Positions 1-13,340 are shown, counted from the stretch's first letter. The stretch is DNA of 64,000 bases from Marchantia polymorpha subsp. ruderalis (GCA_037833965.1 AP031351.1:29400501-29464500), one strand, 5' to 3'. The notes: generated from the letters alone by a model not told the origin. Program-made: numbers and translations.

Positions 1-1975
1 ATGGGAGGGAGTTAGTCAATTTCGGCCGACGTTCATTATGATGGCGGACATGTTTCTTTATCATTCCTTGTGTTTCCATATTCAAGACTTTGATTCTTGT
101 CCCAACGTTTAGGCTTTACAAGAATTGTCTGCATTCTTCATATATGAATGTTCAAACTGAACCGTGGTCGTGATACGTCCATTGCAGTCCTCGGTGAGAG
201 TTTTGACACTTTGGATGGAAGTGCCATGCGCGCACATACATGCTAATTAGTTCTCACTTTTGCAGATAATAGATAATTGAAGAAAGTCATTTTCTTTTGG
301 AATAATTAATTGAGATAGAAGCAAGAGGAAAATGTGAATGGCGTGAGTATACATTGAAAGCTTAAGAATGCAAGGTTATCGTTACAACCAACATTTATAA
401 CGTATCAAAAAATTTATGAATATATGATAGTATTTCAGATGATCTGACGTTACAGGCGTAGATTACATGTCATTTCACATTGTACATATCAAAGATATAT
501 ATGTTGTTGGTAGAGGAATGGGGATAGCACTTTAAAAAGAGAAGAGGTATCACATAGTGCACGTAGAAGTCCACCGTCTTTGCCATGAATTATCGAGCTG
601 ACCTTAGATAAATGCAAGTTAGTGATGTAACCAACTGGCTGTTAACAATAGATATTCATAAGGTACCAAGTTGCTCAATCGAGGTGCTAACTTCCCGTTC
701 TCCAGATCGTAACTTTGGGTTATGAGTCGCAGAAAGAGTTGTTGGAGTCGAACTTCGGCTGCAATACGATTTTTTGCAAACTATCTACAAATGAAAATGT
801 TGGGAGGAAGGAAATAATACATTAATATATACAAAAAGTGATATCCATATTCTGTTCAGTTGGTCTTCGTCTTCCATCATTGTCTCCTGGCCATAAACTC
901 TTGAGACCAGAGCGCACTCCACCACAAAAGGACGTCAGCAGGCGAACGACCTCACTAAATACCTGGACTCCTCATCATTTCCCGGTCAGATCTCTCGCAG
1001 GCGCCATCCTCTGTCTTGCAGATCTCGCTGCTGCGCAAGTTGGAGAAATGATGCGTCCTCCAAGTTTTCCCTCCGCATTAATCCACCGGGACTCTCCTCA
1101 AGGTTCAAACCAAGCGCCACAGCCTTTCTCCCTTTTCATCACCCACTTTTCTCCAAATTATGTAATCGCACCATGTATCCATCAAGAGATGCCCATTGAA
1201 GACGTCTCCGGGGGTTCTATCTGGGGGGTTTTCAAGCGGGGGCCAACGGACGAGCGACGACGAGCTGGCTCATCGCAAGCGGAGCCATGAGTGCTGAAAC
1301 TAGTCACCTTCGAATTTCAGCTTTAGCTATGGTTAGGGGATGAGCTAACCATGGGGTGCTGGAGAGGTTTTAGGAAGTTCAAAATATAAAGCCTCAAAAA
1401 GCAAAATGACAAAGATCACGAGGAGCTGGAATGTGAAATGGCATTCAAGGAGGATGAGGAGTGCTGAATGAGCATCATACGAGCACTAACTTCGCCTTTA
1501 ATTTCAGATTCGAACTCCGACATCACCAAACTCAAAACTCAAAATGCATTTCAGCAGCATTATGGGCGGCAAATTAAACACTGCACCCGTTTATAGTTTT
1601 GATGTTGCTACAATTAGACGATTATGTCCACACTCTTCGCCAAATGTTTGTTCGCTTAGAACCAAATGATTCATCGGCTGGAAAAGAATGAGGCTCGAGG
1701 TCAAATTTATGTGCGTGTATCGGTCGACGTGTTCATGCAGACATTGTCTTTGCCGGAGCGTCCATGGAATTTGTGGACAGATTCCCGCTATGGCCAGATT
1801 AGGAGGAGGGGACAAAACTGTCGAGGCGAGCAGTCAGAGCCCACGGAGAGCTCAAGGCATCAAACTAACACTGGACCGACAGCGCCTTCGATAGGCTGTA
1901 TGGAGGAGGATTAAATTAGACCTGCTGGCTACGACGGAAGGCGATTTTAGTTCGATCGTAATAACTGTTACGACA
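1..1975. other. Unassigned sequence, no recognisable gene
   Basis: I see no domain, splice-consistent gene model or repeat here. The longest open frame (838-1290, plus) begins at GTG and its translation resembles nothing I know, so I do not call it a gene. A short perfect inverted repeat (ATGGTTAG ... CTAACCAT) lies near 1329-1351. The stretch could hold introns or exons of a gene that extends beyond the window. Confidence 0.5.
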
Positions 1976-1978
1976 GCT

Positions 1979-2012
1979 CCCTATATATAAACTCGGGGCT
2001 CGCTCCCATGCT
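1979..2012 (+). promoter_or_regulatory. Candidate TATA-box core promoter
   Basis: The motif CTATATATAAAC lies at about 1980-1991, in a locally GC-richer stretch. It is followed from about 2100 by a strongly pyrimidine-rich tract (CTCCTCCTCC and CTCTCTCTCT runs) up to 2315, which is typical of plant 5' leaders. No clear coding exon follows on this strand, so the transcript could be non-coding or its coding exons may lie beyond an intron I could not define. Confidence 0.3.
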
Positions 2013-2059
2013 CCATGACTCTCTTCCCAAAAAAGCATCGAGGGAATAGAGTCCCTAGA

Positions 2060-2320
2060 CCTGCCAAACCAGCTGCTGCATCTCCTTCAAAACTTGAAAC
2101 TACTGGTCGTCCCTCCCCCTTCGTCCGCCAGAGTCTCTCTCCACCCTTTGTCCTCCTCCTCCTCCTCCATTTCCCTCCAGGGTTCCCCTCCATCAGACAA
2201 GCCTTCCATTCCTCACTGTCCCCTGCTGTTGTTGTTGCGAAACCTCTATCTACTTTCCCTCCCTCCTCGTTCTTGTTCTTCTCAGTTCAGCTCTCTCTCT
2301 CTCTCTATAGCTTGGCGGGA
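2060..2320 (+). other. Pyrimidine-rich leader-like tract
   Basis: This is a dense C/T-rich tract ending in a CT dinucleotide run (about 2291-2307), downstream of the TATA-like motif. Open frames across it (such as 2015-2362) have low-complexity P/S/L-rich translations set by the composition, so I read it as an untranslated leader rather than protein. Confidence 0.3.
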
Positions 2321-2370
2321 ATGGCAAATCCAAGAACCAGATTTCCAGTAGCTGGTACTTGATCTGGAGA

Positions 2371-5300
2371 AATTGTGGGGTTTCAAACAGTGAGCAGCTC
2401 GCTCCTTCCTTCTTGTGCATTTGAACTGGCTGCCATTTTCTGTACGAAGTACGATAGAATCATATCCTGTGGAAATGACTGGGAGGCCTTGAAAGCAGGT
2501 GAGCCAGAGAGAGAGAACTCCCGCACTTCCTTCCAAGGGAGGGAGGGATGGAGGGAGCGAGGTTTCTTTGACCTGCGAGATTGAGTGCAATAAATGAGAT
2601 GCTGCTTTTGCCCTCCAGCGGTACTTCCAGTAATGAACGGTATTCAATCTCATACTGTACATAGATTTGTTACAGTAGAATAGGTGGATACAGTTGTTGT
2701 ACACCAACAACAACGGGAACATCAATGGCCAAAACATACAGTTTCCAGTCTTTCTACTATGAGGCTCCGAAGATGTAAAAATCTCTCCTGTACACGAAAT
2801 AAAAGAAATTTCTCCTCTCTGTGTAGGCAAGAAAAGTTTGTCTTATTTCCAGTGAGCTATATTACGACTGAAACCCTTAAAAATGAGTCGAATTTTCAGA
2901 GAATAACATAGCACTTGGTGGCTTCGATAGTTTCGAAGTATAGTCAAAGTTACAGTTCAGTTACCCATTTTCAGCTGCAATCTTGCCAAACACAACAGAA
3001 TTTCCAAACTTTTGGAACCCAACCTGGTAATGGCTTCATTGTAATCAAATGGCACATGAAGCCGAGGGGAAATTGAATGGAAGTGAGGAGCATGGGGCTA
3101 ATCTAGTTGCAACATGAGCAACTCAAGATATGGACGAAGCAAAGTACTCCAGTAAAGGAAAGCAACACTCCAGTAAGTTTCTAACCTGAAGATTTGTAGA
3201 TCGGAGATCATGTGAAACCGTGATATTACCTCACGTCCTGTTGAAAACTTTGTCCATGCTCGTTCCCATGTCTTCTTTGCTACGGGAATACACGTTCTCG
3301 GGATCTTAATCTTTACTCGGACACCGTTATGACTCCAGGGGAAACTTTCGAACCCACACATAAATTTCCCAATGTAAAGGTAGACCTTCACTCGTTTTAG
3401 CTGAACTTTATATTGAAATGGCCAAGTACATCATACCACCAACCCTCTGCAGTAGGATTCAGAGCTACTATAGCAACATACATTAATATTACGAGGGTCT
3501 TAGATGGATCTTTACTTCTTCTTTCTAAAAGGTACCGACTCACTTTAAACAATATCATTACACATTCTGTCATGGGTACTTCACACCGGAACAGGTTACA
3601 CGATATTTTTAATTGATACGTAGGGCTAATTTGTCCTGAAAATAGGCCGAGAGCCTTTAAGATCATCTGAACTCTCCTCCACTCCCTACTGATTTTTATC
3701 CAGCCTTAGAAACTGGGTTTGTGTCACCAAAATGACACGCTCACCCTTTCGGAAATAGTGATTGAAGACTTAGCTCTATGTAGCAAAGCTTAAATCATAT
3801 ATAGAGTATGAAATGATTTTTGATTAGATATTGAGTGGATTGTTCAAAAAAATATGTGAGGTAATCTTGGTTGCTCAAATAATATAATTTCAAACCTATC
3901 AAACAAAGATCAAATATCTGTATTGCTCGCGAATATATCTTTTTATGCTTGTAAAGTAGAGCACTGCTGGATCTATTATTTTTGTGCATTAAATTATTTT
4001 TTAAGTTTATGAACGCTGGGCCAATACCAAAAAATAGTCGATTCTTACAAGACCTTTTAATTGATTATCAAAACAAGCACAAACTTACTTCTAACATACA
4101 CGAAGGTATCACTGGTTCATGATCATCTCACATCTTCAGATATAACAATTTTTAGAATAATAATTGGTTAGCATGGTCTTTAACCATATTAGTATATTAG
4201 TTAGTTTGATGGATAGAATAATAAAAAAACCCACTCGTTGTAAATGACAGGGGACTTCTGTCTAGAACATGATTCATCTCTATTCTTCCTTTTCACACTA
4301 AGTTATTTTCTTGATGGTATCACATCTGAACCTAAATTGCTTATTGTACCCTTTAAGTTTTGTTTTACCCAATGGGACTCATCAACTGTACACTTCACGC
4401 ATGTTCTAGTATCAACATTTGATGCGCGCAGTGGAACTCTATCGAAGTGATATTTTTCTAAAATTTGTTCCCTCGTGTCTCTAGGAACTTTCTGCACTTA
4501 CAGCTTCAAATAGGTGAGAAAGGCCGAGTCCAAGACTTTTCGCGTATTGGACCTCAAACTCTTTGCAATGGCCGGTTTATGCACGTATGTTCACAATACA
4601 ATCGCAGAGGGTTTGATCATTGCAAACCAGACTAGTGTGCATTCCCCGAGCCACAACTTTGAGAGTGTATTCCACAAATGTAATCTATTGCAGATCACCA
4701 GAAGTAGTATCCTTTTGTAGTGGTAGACACGGAGAAATCAAAGAAAAAGCAAAAGCAAAAGCAAACATGATTGTACAATTCACCGCAACTTCTAGACTCT
4801 CTTGACCCAAAAAAATCTGCTGCAAATTTGCAGTATCATTCCAAATTTGTTATGTGTACATGAACACGTTTTAGAATTTCCCGATAGTGTGACTTCAGTG
4901 GAATACCATTGGATAAAACAAAACTTGATGGGTCCCATCAAATGAATTTAGTTTAGATGGGGTACCATCAAGTAAATACATATGTTCACACTACCATACA
5001 AGTTTGAATTCATATTTTGTTTGATATGTTGAAAGTAATGTATATTGATCCAATAGAATGCAAGTTTATTTATTATGGTTCCATGATCTACACGATAAAA
5101 AGCAACTGAAAATTAATATATAAACATCAAGATCAAAATATAAAGTAAAATGCTCGGAAGATCAATTTTCCTGTGACAAGAAGTTGTGACCAAGTGTAAA
5201 TCCTTAACACAACCATTAGTTAAGATTACAATTAACACCTAACCATCACACAAACATATGTTTTTTGAATCCTTGTGAGAGATATCTACACTTAAATTTT

Positions 5301-5560
5301 TTTTATCCAGTATCAGTACAAAATAGATAATTTTTCTATATTTTGAAGTATATTGAGATCAAAATAAGTTCATCTTCATTATCTTCTTTGACACATTGAG
5401 TAATTCTTGATATTTAAAATAAAAAAATCATATTTGACTAGTGAGTTAATTCATCAAAGAATTATTCTTAAACATCCGTCATTGTTAGCTTTAAATATGT
5501 TGAATATTTCTTATATTTACATCATTTATCTTATGATTTATAGATAAATATTTTGTATGA
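2371..5560. other. Unassigned intergenic sequence
   Basis: This is mixed-composition sequence with only short open frames (97 aa or less, none with recognisable motifs). Around 4895-4975 there is a short imperfect inverted repeat (GATGGGTCCCATC and GATGGGGTACCATC). I see no gene or transposon domain. Confidence 0.45.
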
Positions 5561-5565
5561 TATAC

Positions 5566-5746
5566 ATTGGAGTTGGATTTTTTGTATTGTGTTTTTTAGC
5601 CTTTTGACCCTTTGGGTCCCACAGGCTTTATCTATTTACCATTACCATTTAAAATTGAAATTATGGTAAATGGTAAATAGATCAAGCCCGTGGGACCCAA
5701 AGGATCAAAAGGTTGAAAAACACAAAACAAAAAATCCAACTCCAAC
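5566..5746. mobile_element. Foldback MITE, about 181 bp
   Basis: Two long imperfect inverted arms of about 80 bp run from the ends almost to the centre. The left end reads TTGGAGTTGGATTTTTTGT and the right end ACAAAAAATCCAACTCCAA. Inner arms share GGGTCCCAC / GTGGGACCC and ATTTACCATTACCAT / ATGGTAAATGGTAAAT. Both ends are flanked by TAC, a possible 3-bp target duplication, which would suit a PIF/Harbinger-like or similar family. There is no coding capacity. The foldback is clear; the superfamily is a guess. Confidence 0.7.
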
Positions 5747-5819
5747 TACATCATCTGTTTTCATACATATTTTTTCATATAAATACCTCAAAAACACTTT
5801 GGGTTAAAATTTATGCATT

Positions 5820-5870
5820 GTGTTTGTTTGTGTTTACGTTTTCTTTTCCTCAATAAGATAAGGTTTATAA
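5820..5870 (+). repeat. Left flanking direct repeat of copy A
   Basis: A stretch containing GTGTTTGTTTGTGTTTAC and AATAAGATAAGGTTT recurs at about 9199-9245 in the same orientation. The two bracket the decayed element copy A. It is too long for an ordinary target-site duplication. Confidence 0.6.
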
Positions 5871-5879
5871 AAACTGATT

Positions 5880-8800
5880 ATTATCAAAATGGAGCATAAT
5901 GGTAAAAATCCAATATCACGAGTACAAAATCAACCTAGAGAACCGAGTATTGTCACCGTTTAACAGTCTATTGAGAAGTTTTACTTCTTATGCACATGTC
6001 ATTCCTAGAAAACGTTGCAAGTGCTAAGTCCGAAGGCATTACATTGCAGGGTGAAATCACACTCAAAACCTGAAATTCATCCAATATGTTCATATAGAAG
6101 CTGCACACGACTCTGAAATTGATATTGAGGGAGAAAATTTCACAAGATTACACAGTCAACCAGTTGCATCAAGCTTCCAATGTACAGATTTGCTTAAATC
6201 CTGAGCTACACTATGCACCACTAAGAACATCTGAATTGGACTCTTTACTTCAGATGCGATATCTTTGACAAACTGAAGCAACTTGCGCATTGTGACAAAA
6301 CGCACAATTCACTAACGCACGGAAGAATGCAGACTGAAAACTAAGAAATTAACTATTAAAAAAGCCTCCAAAGGTAGAGCCTTGGGCCTCTTTATTCCTA
6401 ACTAACACCCAAAGATGTCACTTGCTGTGATGCGAGCTCCCAACAAGTGCGACGCCAGTCGACTCAACAGTGACCATGCCCGCTGATTTTCTATCTACTC
6501 CTATCATACGCAGAGCGCATGACAGTTCTAATTCTAGATTCTACTTTGTCTACTCGAACCCAGAGATGAATGAATTAAGCTTCCTACCTAACTGTTGTTG
6601 CCCCGCTACACCATTAGCTATCAATTCTGTCACTCTGTGCTCCAGCTCAATCAACTTTGTCCACTTAAGAGTCTCACACTCCACATAACCACAAAGGCAT
6701 CAGTTTACCTTCATGCACAACAAAGCATCCGTCTGGTCCGCTAACTATTGGACTGTCGCCTCTGTGTCCATCAATTTTGTCTCGGTCGTGATCAACTGCT
6801 CCTCAATTGCTGACAGTTGATATTGCAGTTCATTGCAATCTGCATCTAATTTCTTCCTCTACTCTAACTCCAAATACCTCGCAGCTTCACAATCCTCCAA
6901 CTCCTTTGCCTTCGGCTTCAATTCAGCAGCCGTGCACTTTCCGAGCATTGCTGATGTCGACCCAAAGACCCACGTACTCGAGCTCCGCCTTCGTATAAAG
7001 GTTCCTCTTCACTGCTAAACTTCTCCAAAGTTTGACACATTCTAACTCTGATTGCCAAAGTTGCTTCTTTCGCTCCTGCAAAGTAGCATTTACGGTCGCG
7101 CACTCTAAGGTCAAGCTCGCCACTCTTTCAGCTACCTCCACATATGCTGTCACCTTTGCCTGCGTCCTGCTACGCACTAATTCTACGTAGTATCTTGCTA
7201 TTGCTAGCTCAATGTACTTCGCCATCTTTCCATCCAAATATCTGAGCAAGGGAACCACTCATTCATCCAATATGTGCGCTGCACTGAGTTCGGCCGACCT
7301 GGGTTTTTCAGCCGAAGGCCCTTCGTCACAGCCCAAATTGATTGTACCCGAAGACACTTGTCCCGAAGGCATCGGCTGTTGTACCGCAGTAGTTCTTTCC
7401 ACGTCCTCCACTACTTGATCTATGAGTTCTTTCATTGAATTGGGATCCACCGCCGTGTTTGCCAACTCTTCAGGTACCTCAAAATACTCATGACCCGATA
7501 GCGTGTACACGGATTGTTCTCTCGGAGGCCGACGATCATGACTCAAGGTCTCTACCTCCGTATCACCTTCTTGCTCTTCTGCTTCCTCCATCAGATCTTT
7601 CGCGGGCACTGCCGAAGATCTCCACTCTGAAGGTCGAAGGCCCTCCGCCGAAGGCCATTCGTCGTTGGTTTCCGCTTCTTCCGGTTCCATCTCGGCCCAC
7701 TCTTCCGAAGATATCCGGCACTTGAATGCAGTCTCACTACACTCGGTGCTGTCTTCTTCCACAATCCGCGACCGTCGTGCCTTCATCTTACTACGGGCGT
7801 GCACATTCGTTGATCTCCTTTTCGTAGGAATCGACCCTCAGAGATGCAACTCTGCTCGCTGATCAATTAACTTCAAAGTCGTGACCCGCTACAATTTCCT
7901 CCTCTTCGTCAGGCGTTCCTCTACCGCATCCTTCGCTTTGTCGACTTTGGCCGAAGGCGATGCCAGTGCATGTCGTCCTCCTTGCTGATAACTTCATTGA
8001 CTTCCAACGCCACTTTGTCGTCCGCTGTCTCCGTATCGAGCAAAAATCGCTTCAGCTCAGCTATAGTCAGCAAACTCATCCATTGGTAAAAGTTGATAAA
8101 GAACGGGGACAGATAATTCACTGATATCCCGAATGCCTTGCCGATGTGCTAGCGTGTAGTGCCCCATAAGATGCATGCCCAATGAATAATCCTCCTTGCC
8201 ACCGCGCGTTTCACAAATCCAACCTGTCATGTCGCCATGTAAGTCGTTCGTGGAGGCCGATCGATCTACATCATGACCACTGCTACGTTCTTGCGCAACC
8301 GATCACGATAATCCGTCATCCGGTACCCATTCTTGCGCGAACGAGGTTTCTTGAATAGCTGAACGAAGCTCTTCTCTTCCATGCGGATCACCTTCACGCT
8401 TTCACTCTTGAAGGTGAAATCTCCATCTTTTCCTGTGCACGATACTAAGACCTTTGCTCAATCCTCGACAGTCCAGATCTCCGGATTGCCACAAAATCCC
8501 TCAGCTTTCGGCGCGCGTCTTTGGTGCCACTCTTGCACCATTGCTGCGCAAACCCAATTCCATTCCCACAGCAAGAAATTGAGCTTGATAGCTACCAGCT
8601 CGTTGCGATTCGCTTTCAATCCGAATTTTGGCACCTTCAACGCTAATAATTGAAGTCTCAAAAATTGTCCCATCATTGCTTTCTTGATTTTTCACTCGCG
8701 GACCTCACCGAGCTCTCAATTCGCGAACGCACTCTTGAGGAATGTTGGCGTTGAATTCGCGTTTCTTCCAATGTAATGCATCGCCCTAATGACATTGTAA

Positions 8801-9120
8801 ACTCGTGCGAATTGACGGTACACGTCTTTGAATTTCTTTTCTGTTTGACGTTGTCTTTTACTTCTCCGAAGACTCTTTTTCTGTAACACTGAAGGAGGTA
8901 ACGCCGAAGTCCGAAGACTCTTAATTATTTCTTCATCGAAGCATGTACTTCATGGCATAGCTTTGTAGCTCATGATTGCCTTGCCCATTTCTAGCATTCT
9001 TGGGCTCATTGGAACTAGCATGCCGAGCGCTACCTACTGGAATCATGTCTATCCACTACTCTTAATAAGCGTCTACTCCAGAATTCACTATTTACTCTTC
9101 TTCTGACTATTCCTATTCTA
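5880..9120 (-). mobile_element. Copy A of the two-ORF repeat element, very decayed fossil
   Basis: This is the oldest-looking copy of the GC-rich two-ORF family, in minus orientation. From left to right it shows the non-coding tail (similar to 29370-29460), remnants of the coiled-coil ORF2 (about 6.5-7.8 kb, recognisable by VPLLRYLDGK and YVELVRSRTQAKV), remnants of ORF1 (about 7.9-8.7 kb, recognisable by NYLSPFFINFYQWM, KLNFLLWEWNWV and EVNEV), and a degenerate hairpin module near 8.95-9.06 kb. It carries many breaks and is clearly dead. Its divergence from copies C and D indicates a much older insertion. Confidence 0.8.
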
Positions 9121-9193
9121 AAAGTTTGAAATTTCTAGCCCTTTACTTCGCAGACCTCATCTTTTCAAAGAAAATGAAAAAACTATGATACCA

Positions 9194-9252
9194 CACATCG
9201 TGTTTGTTTGTGTTTACATTTTTTTACCTCAGTAAGATAAGGTTTGTTTGCA
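9194..9252 (+). repeat. Right flanking direct repeat of copy A
   Basis: This matches 5820-5870 (GTGTTTGTTTGTGTTTAC, then AGTAAGATAAGGTTTG). It marks the right limit of copy A. See the finding on this pair. Confidence 0.6.
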
Positions 9253-12200
9253 TGCAATAAAAAGTAGTTCATGTTATTATAACATGTTTCAACTTACTTA
9301 TATGTTGACAATTAGAATGCTTTAGGTAGATTGTATTACAGTTTTGTCTTTTAGAAAATAATTACATAATACACATTTATCTTAAAATATAATGCTGAAA
9401 TTTCAATTTTAAAATACTCTTCGGATTATCATTAAGTATACATGGTATGAAATCTAGTATAAACCTTTATCCTTGAAGTTTTCGGAAAAAATGACCCCAT
9501 ATCTCCCTTAGATAGAATATGCACACAATCATCGTGGAACATAAACATTTCCTATCAATGAAATAGTTTTGCAAGATTTCTAAAATTGATTCAAAGAAAA
9601 TCATTTAAGACATTCATATGTGATAAAAGTTACAATGCATGTTACATTTCAGTGTAAAATTATTTTTATAGATATCATTTGATATTATTGATAGATCATT
9701 GAAGAGAAATATTTAATGATGGATGTAATTGAATAAAATGTAAGATTCTTGTGTACATTAAGTCTTTGATTTTATCACACAATATAATAAAAATTATAAC
9801 ATCAAATTATAAATATTATAATTATCTATAATTTCAGCCAAATACGCCAACGGAATTATTTTGAGATCAATCAATTGTGATTTTGAGTAGATTTGTTTAA
9901 ATTGAATATTATATTAATTATTTTTCATCAATATATAAAAAATTGCATAAGAATTTTTTACAACATAGTCCCAGTGAGATGAATCACATCTTTATCTTCT
10001 TTAACTTCTTTATACATGTTCGAAATTAATACAAAGTATAAAGTAAAAGTCTATATAATAGTTAAATATTTGCAATTTATAGATACATATGATTTTAATG
10101 AATCATATGGAAAATGAATAGTTATGTTTTTCATTTTAAGATTTAAAAATGTCCACAGGTCTATAATTGACCATAATAGAATAATTTATAAGTGACATAA
10201 TTAAACCTTTAATTTACCAGAATCAATATATAATATATATTTTTTAATCAGAAATTTTTTTAATACTTTAAAAATATATATCATATTACTGAAATAAAAT
10301 ATGTTCATTTATATCTGGTCATTAAATTTGAAAAAAATATGTTCAAAATTAAAGGTAAAATTTGTAATGAATTATACCATACTTGATATCATGATATTGA
10401 AATTTATGATGATAAAAGGTATTGATTTTAAATAAATAATTATACATAAAATAGCATATTTGCATCCACAAGTTTAATGGATTAATTTTATATAGCATTA
10501 GTCTTTATTCTTTGTATAAAGATTTGAAAATGTGCCAAAGAATGCAAAAAATAAAACTTTGACTAATAAAATATATATACTTCTAATTTGAAATAATATT
10601 CAACACTTGAAATTTATATTATAAATTTTTTTTGTATCGGCTAAGATCTTCATACATAACAAAGGTGTGAAGAAAAGACAATCTTTGAAATTATCAAAGT
10701 AAAAGTATGTGTTGTAGTTCATTCATATATGTATTTCATTCATACATTTTTGTCAAAACACTCCAGTGACAGGAAATACTTAAGACACACAATGTAACGT
10801 CGTTCACCCTCGGGTAGAGAGCTACGTCCCGAAAAAACACAAGCACCTTTACTTCGGATCTTGTCATGAAAGAATCACTGTACAAGATGAGCTTCAAGGT
10901 ATTTATCCTCCAGTCTAGACAACCGTCCTAGCTATAAATAGTTAGGACCCGAGTTTACTTCTTAATTGGAGTTAACCTCAACAACATAAGCAATAAATGC
11001 AATATTGGATCTATTTAATAAATTTTGATATGATATATTTAATTGCATCATTTAAAACATATTTATGCATGAAATAATTTATCTAGATAAAAAGGAATAT
11101 TAAATATAAAAAAACTAAATTTAAATCACATAAAAATTATATAAAGTGATTTTTAATTATATATTAAAAATATTCTATTCTATTTTAAATTTGAAAAAAT
11201 CTTTTAAGATAGATTTAATAATATTTAATAAGTTCATAAAAACATTAAAGATATTTGTGAAGTCAGTTTGATATATATGTAATTTAAGTTTGATATTTTA
11301 TATAAATTACATGGTTATTTCATTAAATATTAAAATCAGTGTGTATATATATATATTGATAAGTCAAATTGCATGGAAATTTTGAAAAAATGTAATAAAA
11401 TATTGAATTTCAATTTATTGAAAAAAAATCATGAATACATAAACAAAATATACATTTTCTTTGATGTTGAAAATGTTAACATGATAGTGTTAGATGACTT
11501 GAAAAGCGGTTGAATTTGTTATAAATGCAATTTTTTTATTAATTGATGTATATCTTAATTGAATAAAATTTATATTTAAAATATTTGGGATTTCAAATTT
11601 CTGATGATGAGCTGTCAACATTAGTAATAAGATAATATTTAATATTTAATTGAATTTGTGAATGTAATTGATTTTGTTATATGATTTTGCAATTGTGAAA
11701 CATGAAATATATTCTATATTTTATTACATAGAAAAAAATTTAATTTGTAAAAAATTTAATGAACATATTTCAACAGAAGAACCAATTAATCAAGATTGCA
11801 ATTTAAATCAATCTATATGAATAAATTTTTTTAATGTATTTACAATAAAAATACTATGAATTTATTTTTTTGCATCAGTTATTGATTATTTATCAAATTT
11901 ATCATAGTAATAATGATTTAATTCAAAATTTATCAAATTCTTTATAGAACAATATCTCTCACTTACATTATGATAATAATAATTTTAGCCATAACTCAGT
12001 AGAATCATCTAAACTACCTCAACATACAACGCACAGTTTTCATTTTTGTTTCATTGATTCTCTAAAGTTTATAATAGAGTTGAAATGACAAACAAAACTT
12101 GTTCATTTGCAATAATTTCCAAAGTCTTCAAAGATATATTTTTCATCGTTATTTGTATGTAGATAACTCATCTTGTGCACGGTAAGCATTTTAACTTTAT

Positions 12201-12935
12201 ATTATTAATTGAAAAAGTTTATTCTCACAAATTTAGTGAAATTTATAAATAACTATGAATATATAATATATTTTGTAAATTTAAAAATAAAAATAAAAAA
12301 TAATTATGATTAATTCATATTTTTTCAAAATAATTCAATAATTTTTTAACATCCAAAATATTATCATGATTTTTGTTCTTAATATAATGATTATTTAACT
12401 ATAAGTCAATACTATCTATGTTGAAGAACAACATTTTATAAATAAGGATATCAAATTAATAGTTTCATAGTTTATTGAAAAACACATCATTCTACTCACA
12501 ATGAAAATTTTGATTTGCATTGGTTAATATTAAAAAAAATTCTGATCTTCATATAGATTATTTTTTCAAAAAAAATAATTCTTGCCACATATAAAAAAAA
12601 ATAATCTAAGAAATCTTGAAATTTGATCATAAACTTGATTTCATATCTGCATTTAGATCATTTATTATTATCAATTATTATTTTCTCTAAGTTAAATGTA
12701 TTGTAGCTACAAATAAAAAATGTCAAAAAATAGTGTGTCATGTTATAATTCAAAATATTAATCAATAATTAATTAAAAATATTCAAATGAGCAATATCCT
12801 GTCATCACAATAAAATAAGAAAGTTTATAATATTGATCATGGTAATATAAGTAATATAATCATCCTAAAATAATATTTTAGAATATTTTTATCTACTTCG
12901 CCACCTGCTCAAAACAGATTCACAAAACAAAAGCT

Positions 12936-12937
<2 letters not shown>
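9253..12937. other. AT-rich intergenic desert
   Basis: This is very AT-rich sequence with stops in all frames and no convincing open frame. Poly-A/T runs dominate. The one interruption is a GC-richer islet at 10790-10990, listed separately. I see no gene, RNA or transposon domain. Confidence 0.6.
10785..10990 (+). promoter_or_regulatory. GC-richer islet with TATA-like motif
   Basis: Inside the AT desert this islet has ordinary composition and a TATA-like motif, GCTATAAATAG (10931-10941), nested in a small inverted repeat GTCCTA ... TAGGAC. A TATA box with short GC-richer flanks is what a solo or partial LTR looks like, but I found no matching second end or target duplication. It could also be an orphan promoter. 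Confidence 0.25.

Positions 12938-12984
<47 letters not shown>
12938..12984. repeat. Compound microsatellite (TA)n(TG)n
   Basis: An uninterrupted TA run (about 12938-12968) passes directly into a TG run (about 12969-12984). Confidence 0.95.
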
Positions 12985-13097
12985 CTAGATACCATAAATA
13001 CTTGGAGAAAGGTTGTGACGGCCGAAGCAACAACTAAAAATAATATTGCCAAGAGTGAGCTACACTTATTAAATTTATCTTCTGCTGTATCCAAAGA

Positions 13098-13340
13098 CTC
13101 GTTCAAGTTTCCACAAATTGAAGATACGCCAAAATATCTCTCTGATCATAATCTCTCTAAATCTATAATCATAAAATCTCCATGAAATGAAGGAAAGCGA
13201 AAGTCTTCCATTATGATGATAAAATTTGAGATACGCCAGAGCTTACCACTACGATTATAAAATTGGAGAAATAAACTGCTGCGAAGAATTACTCATTCAA
13301 GTTTCCGCAAAGTGGACATATGCCAAAGGTTGCCGATGTG
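13098..13340 (+). repeat. Degenerate direct repeat pair
   Basis: TTCAAGTTTCCACAAATTGA at about 13104 recurs as TTCAAGTTTCCGCAAAGTGG at about 13297. Both are followed by a GATACGCCAAA / CATATGCCAAA match. The unit spacing is about 190 bp. No protein is recognised. Confidence 0.45.

Noticed and set aside
838-1290. 150-aa open frame near the left end
   Set aside because: It starts at GTG, has no recognisable motif, and its composition does not stand out from the flanks. I treat it as chance.
2015-2362. 115-aa and overlapping frames in the CT-rich tract
   Set aside because: The translations are P/S/L low-complexity products of the pyrimidine run, and the tract reads better as an untranslated leader.
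2941-3080. Possible cyclophilin-like fragment (a VVFGKI-type reading on the minus strand)
   Set aside because: Only a handful of residues fit and no neighbouring conserved cyclophilin block appears in any frame.
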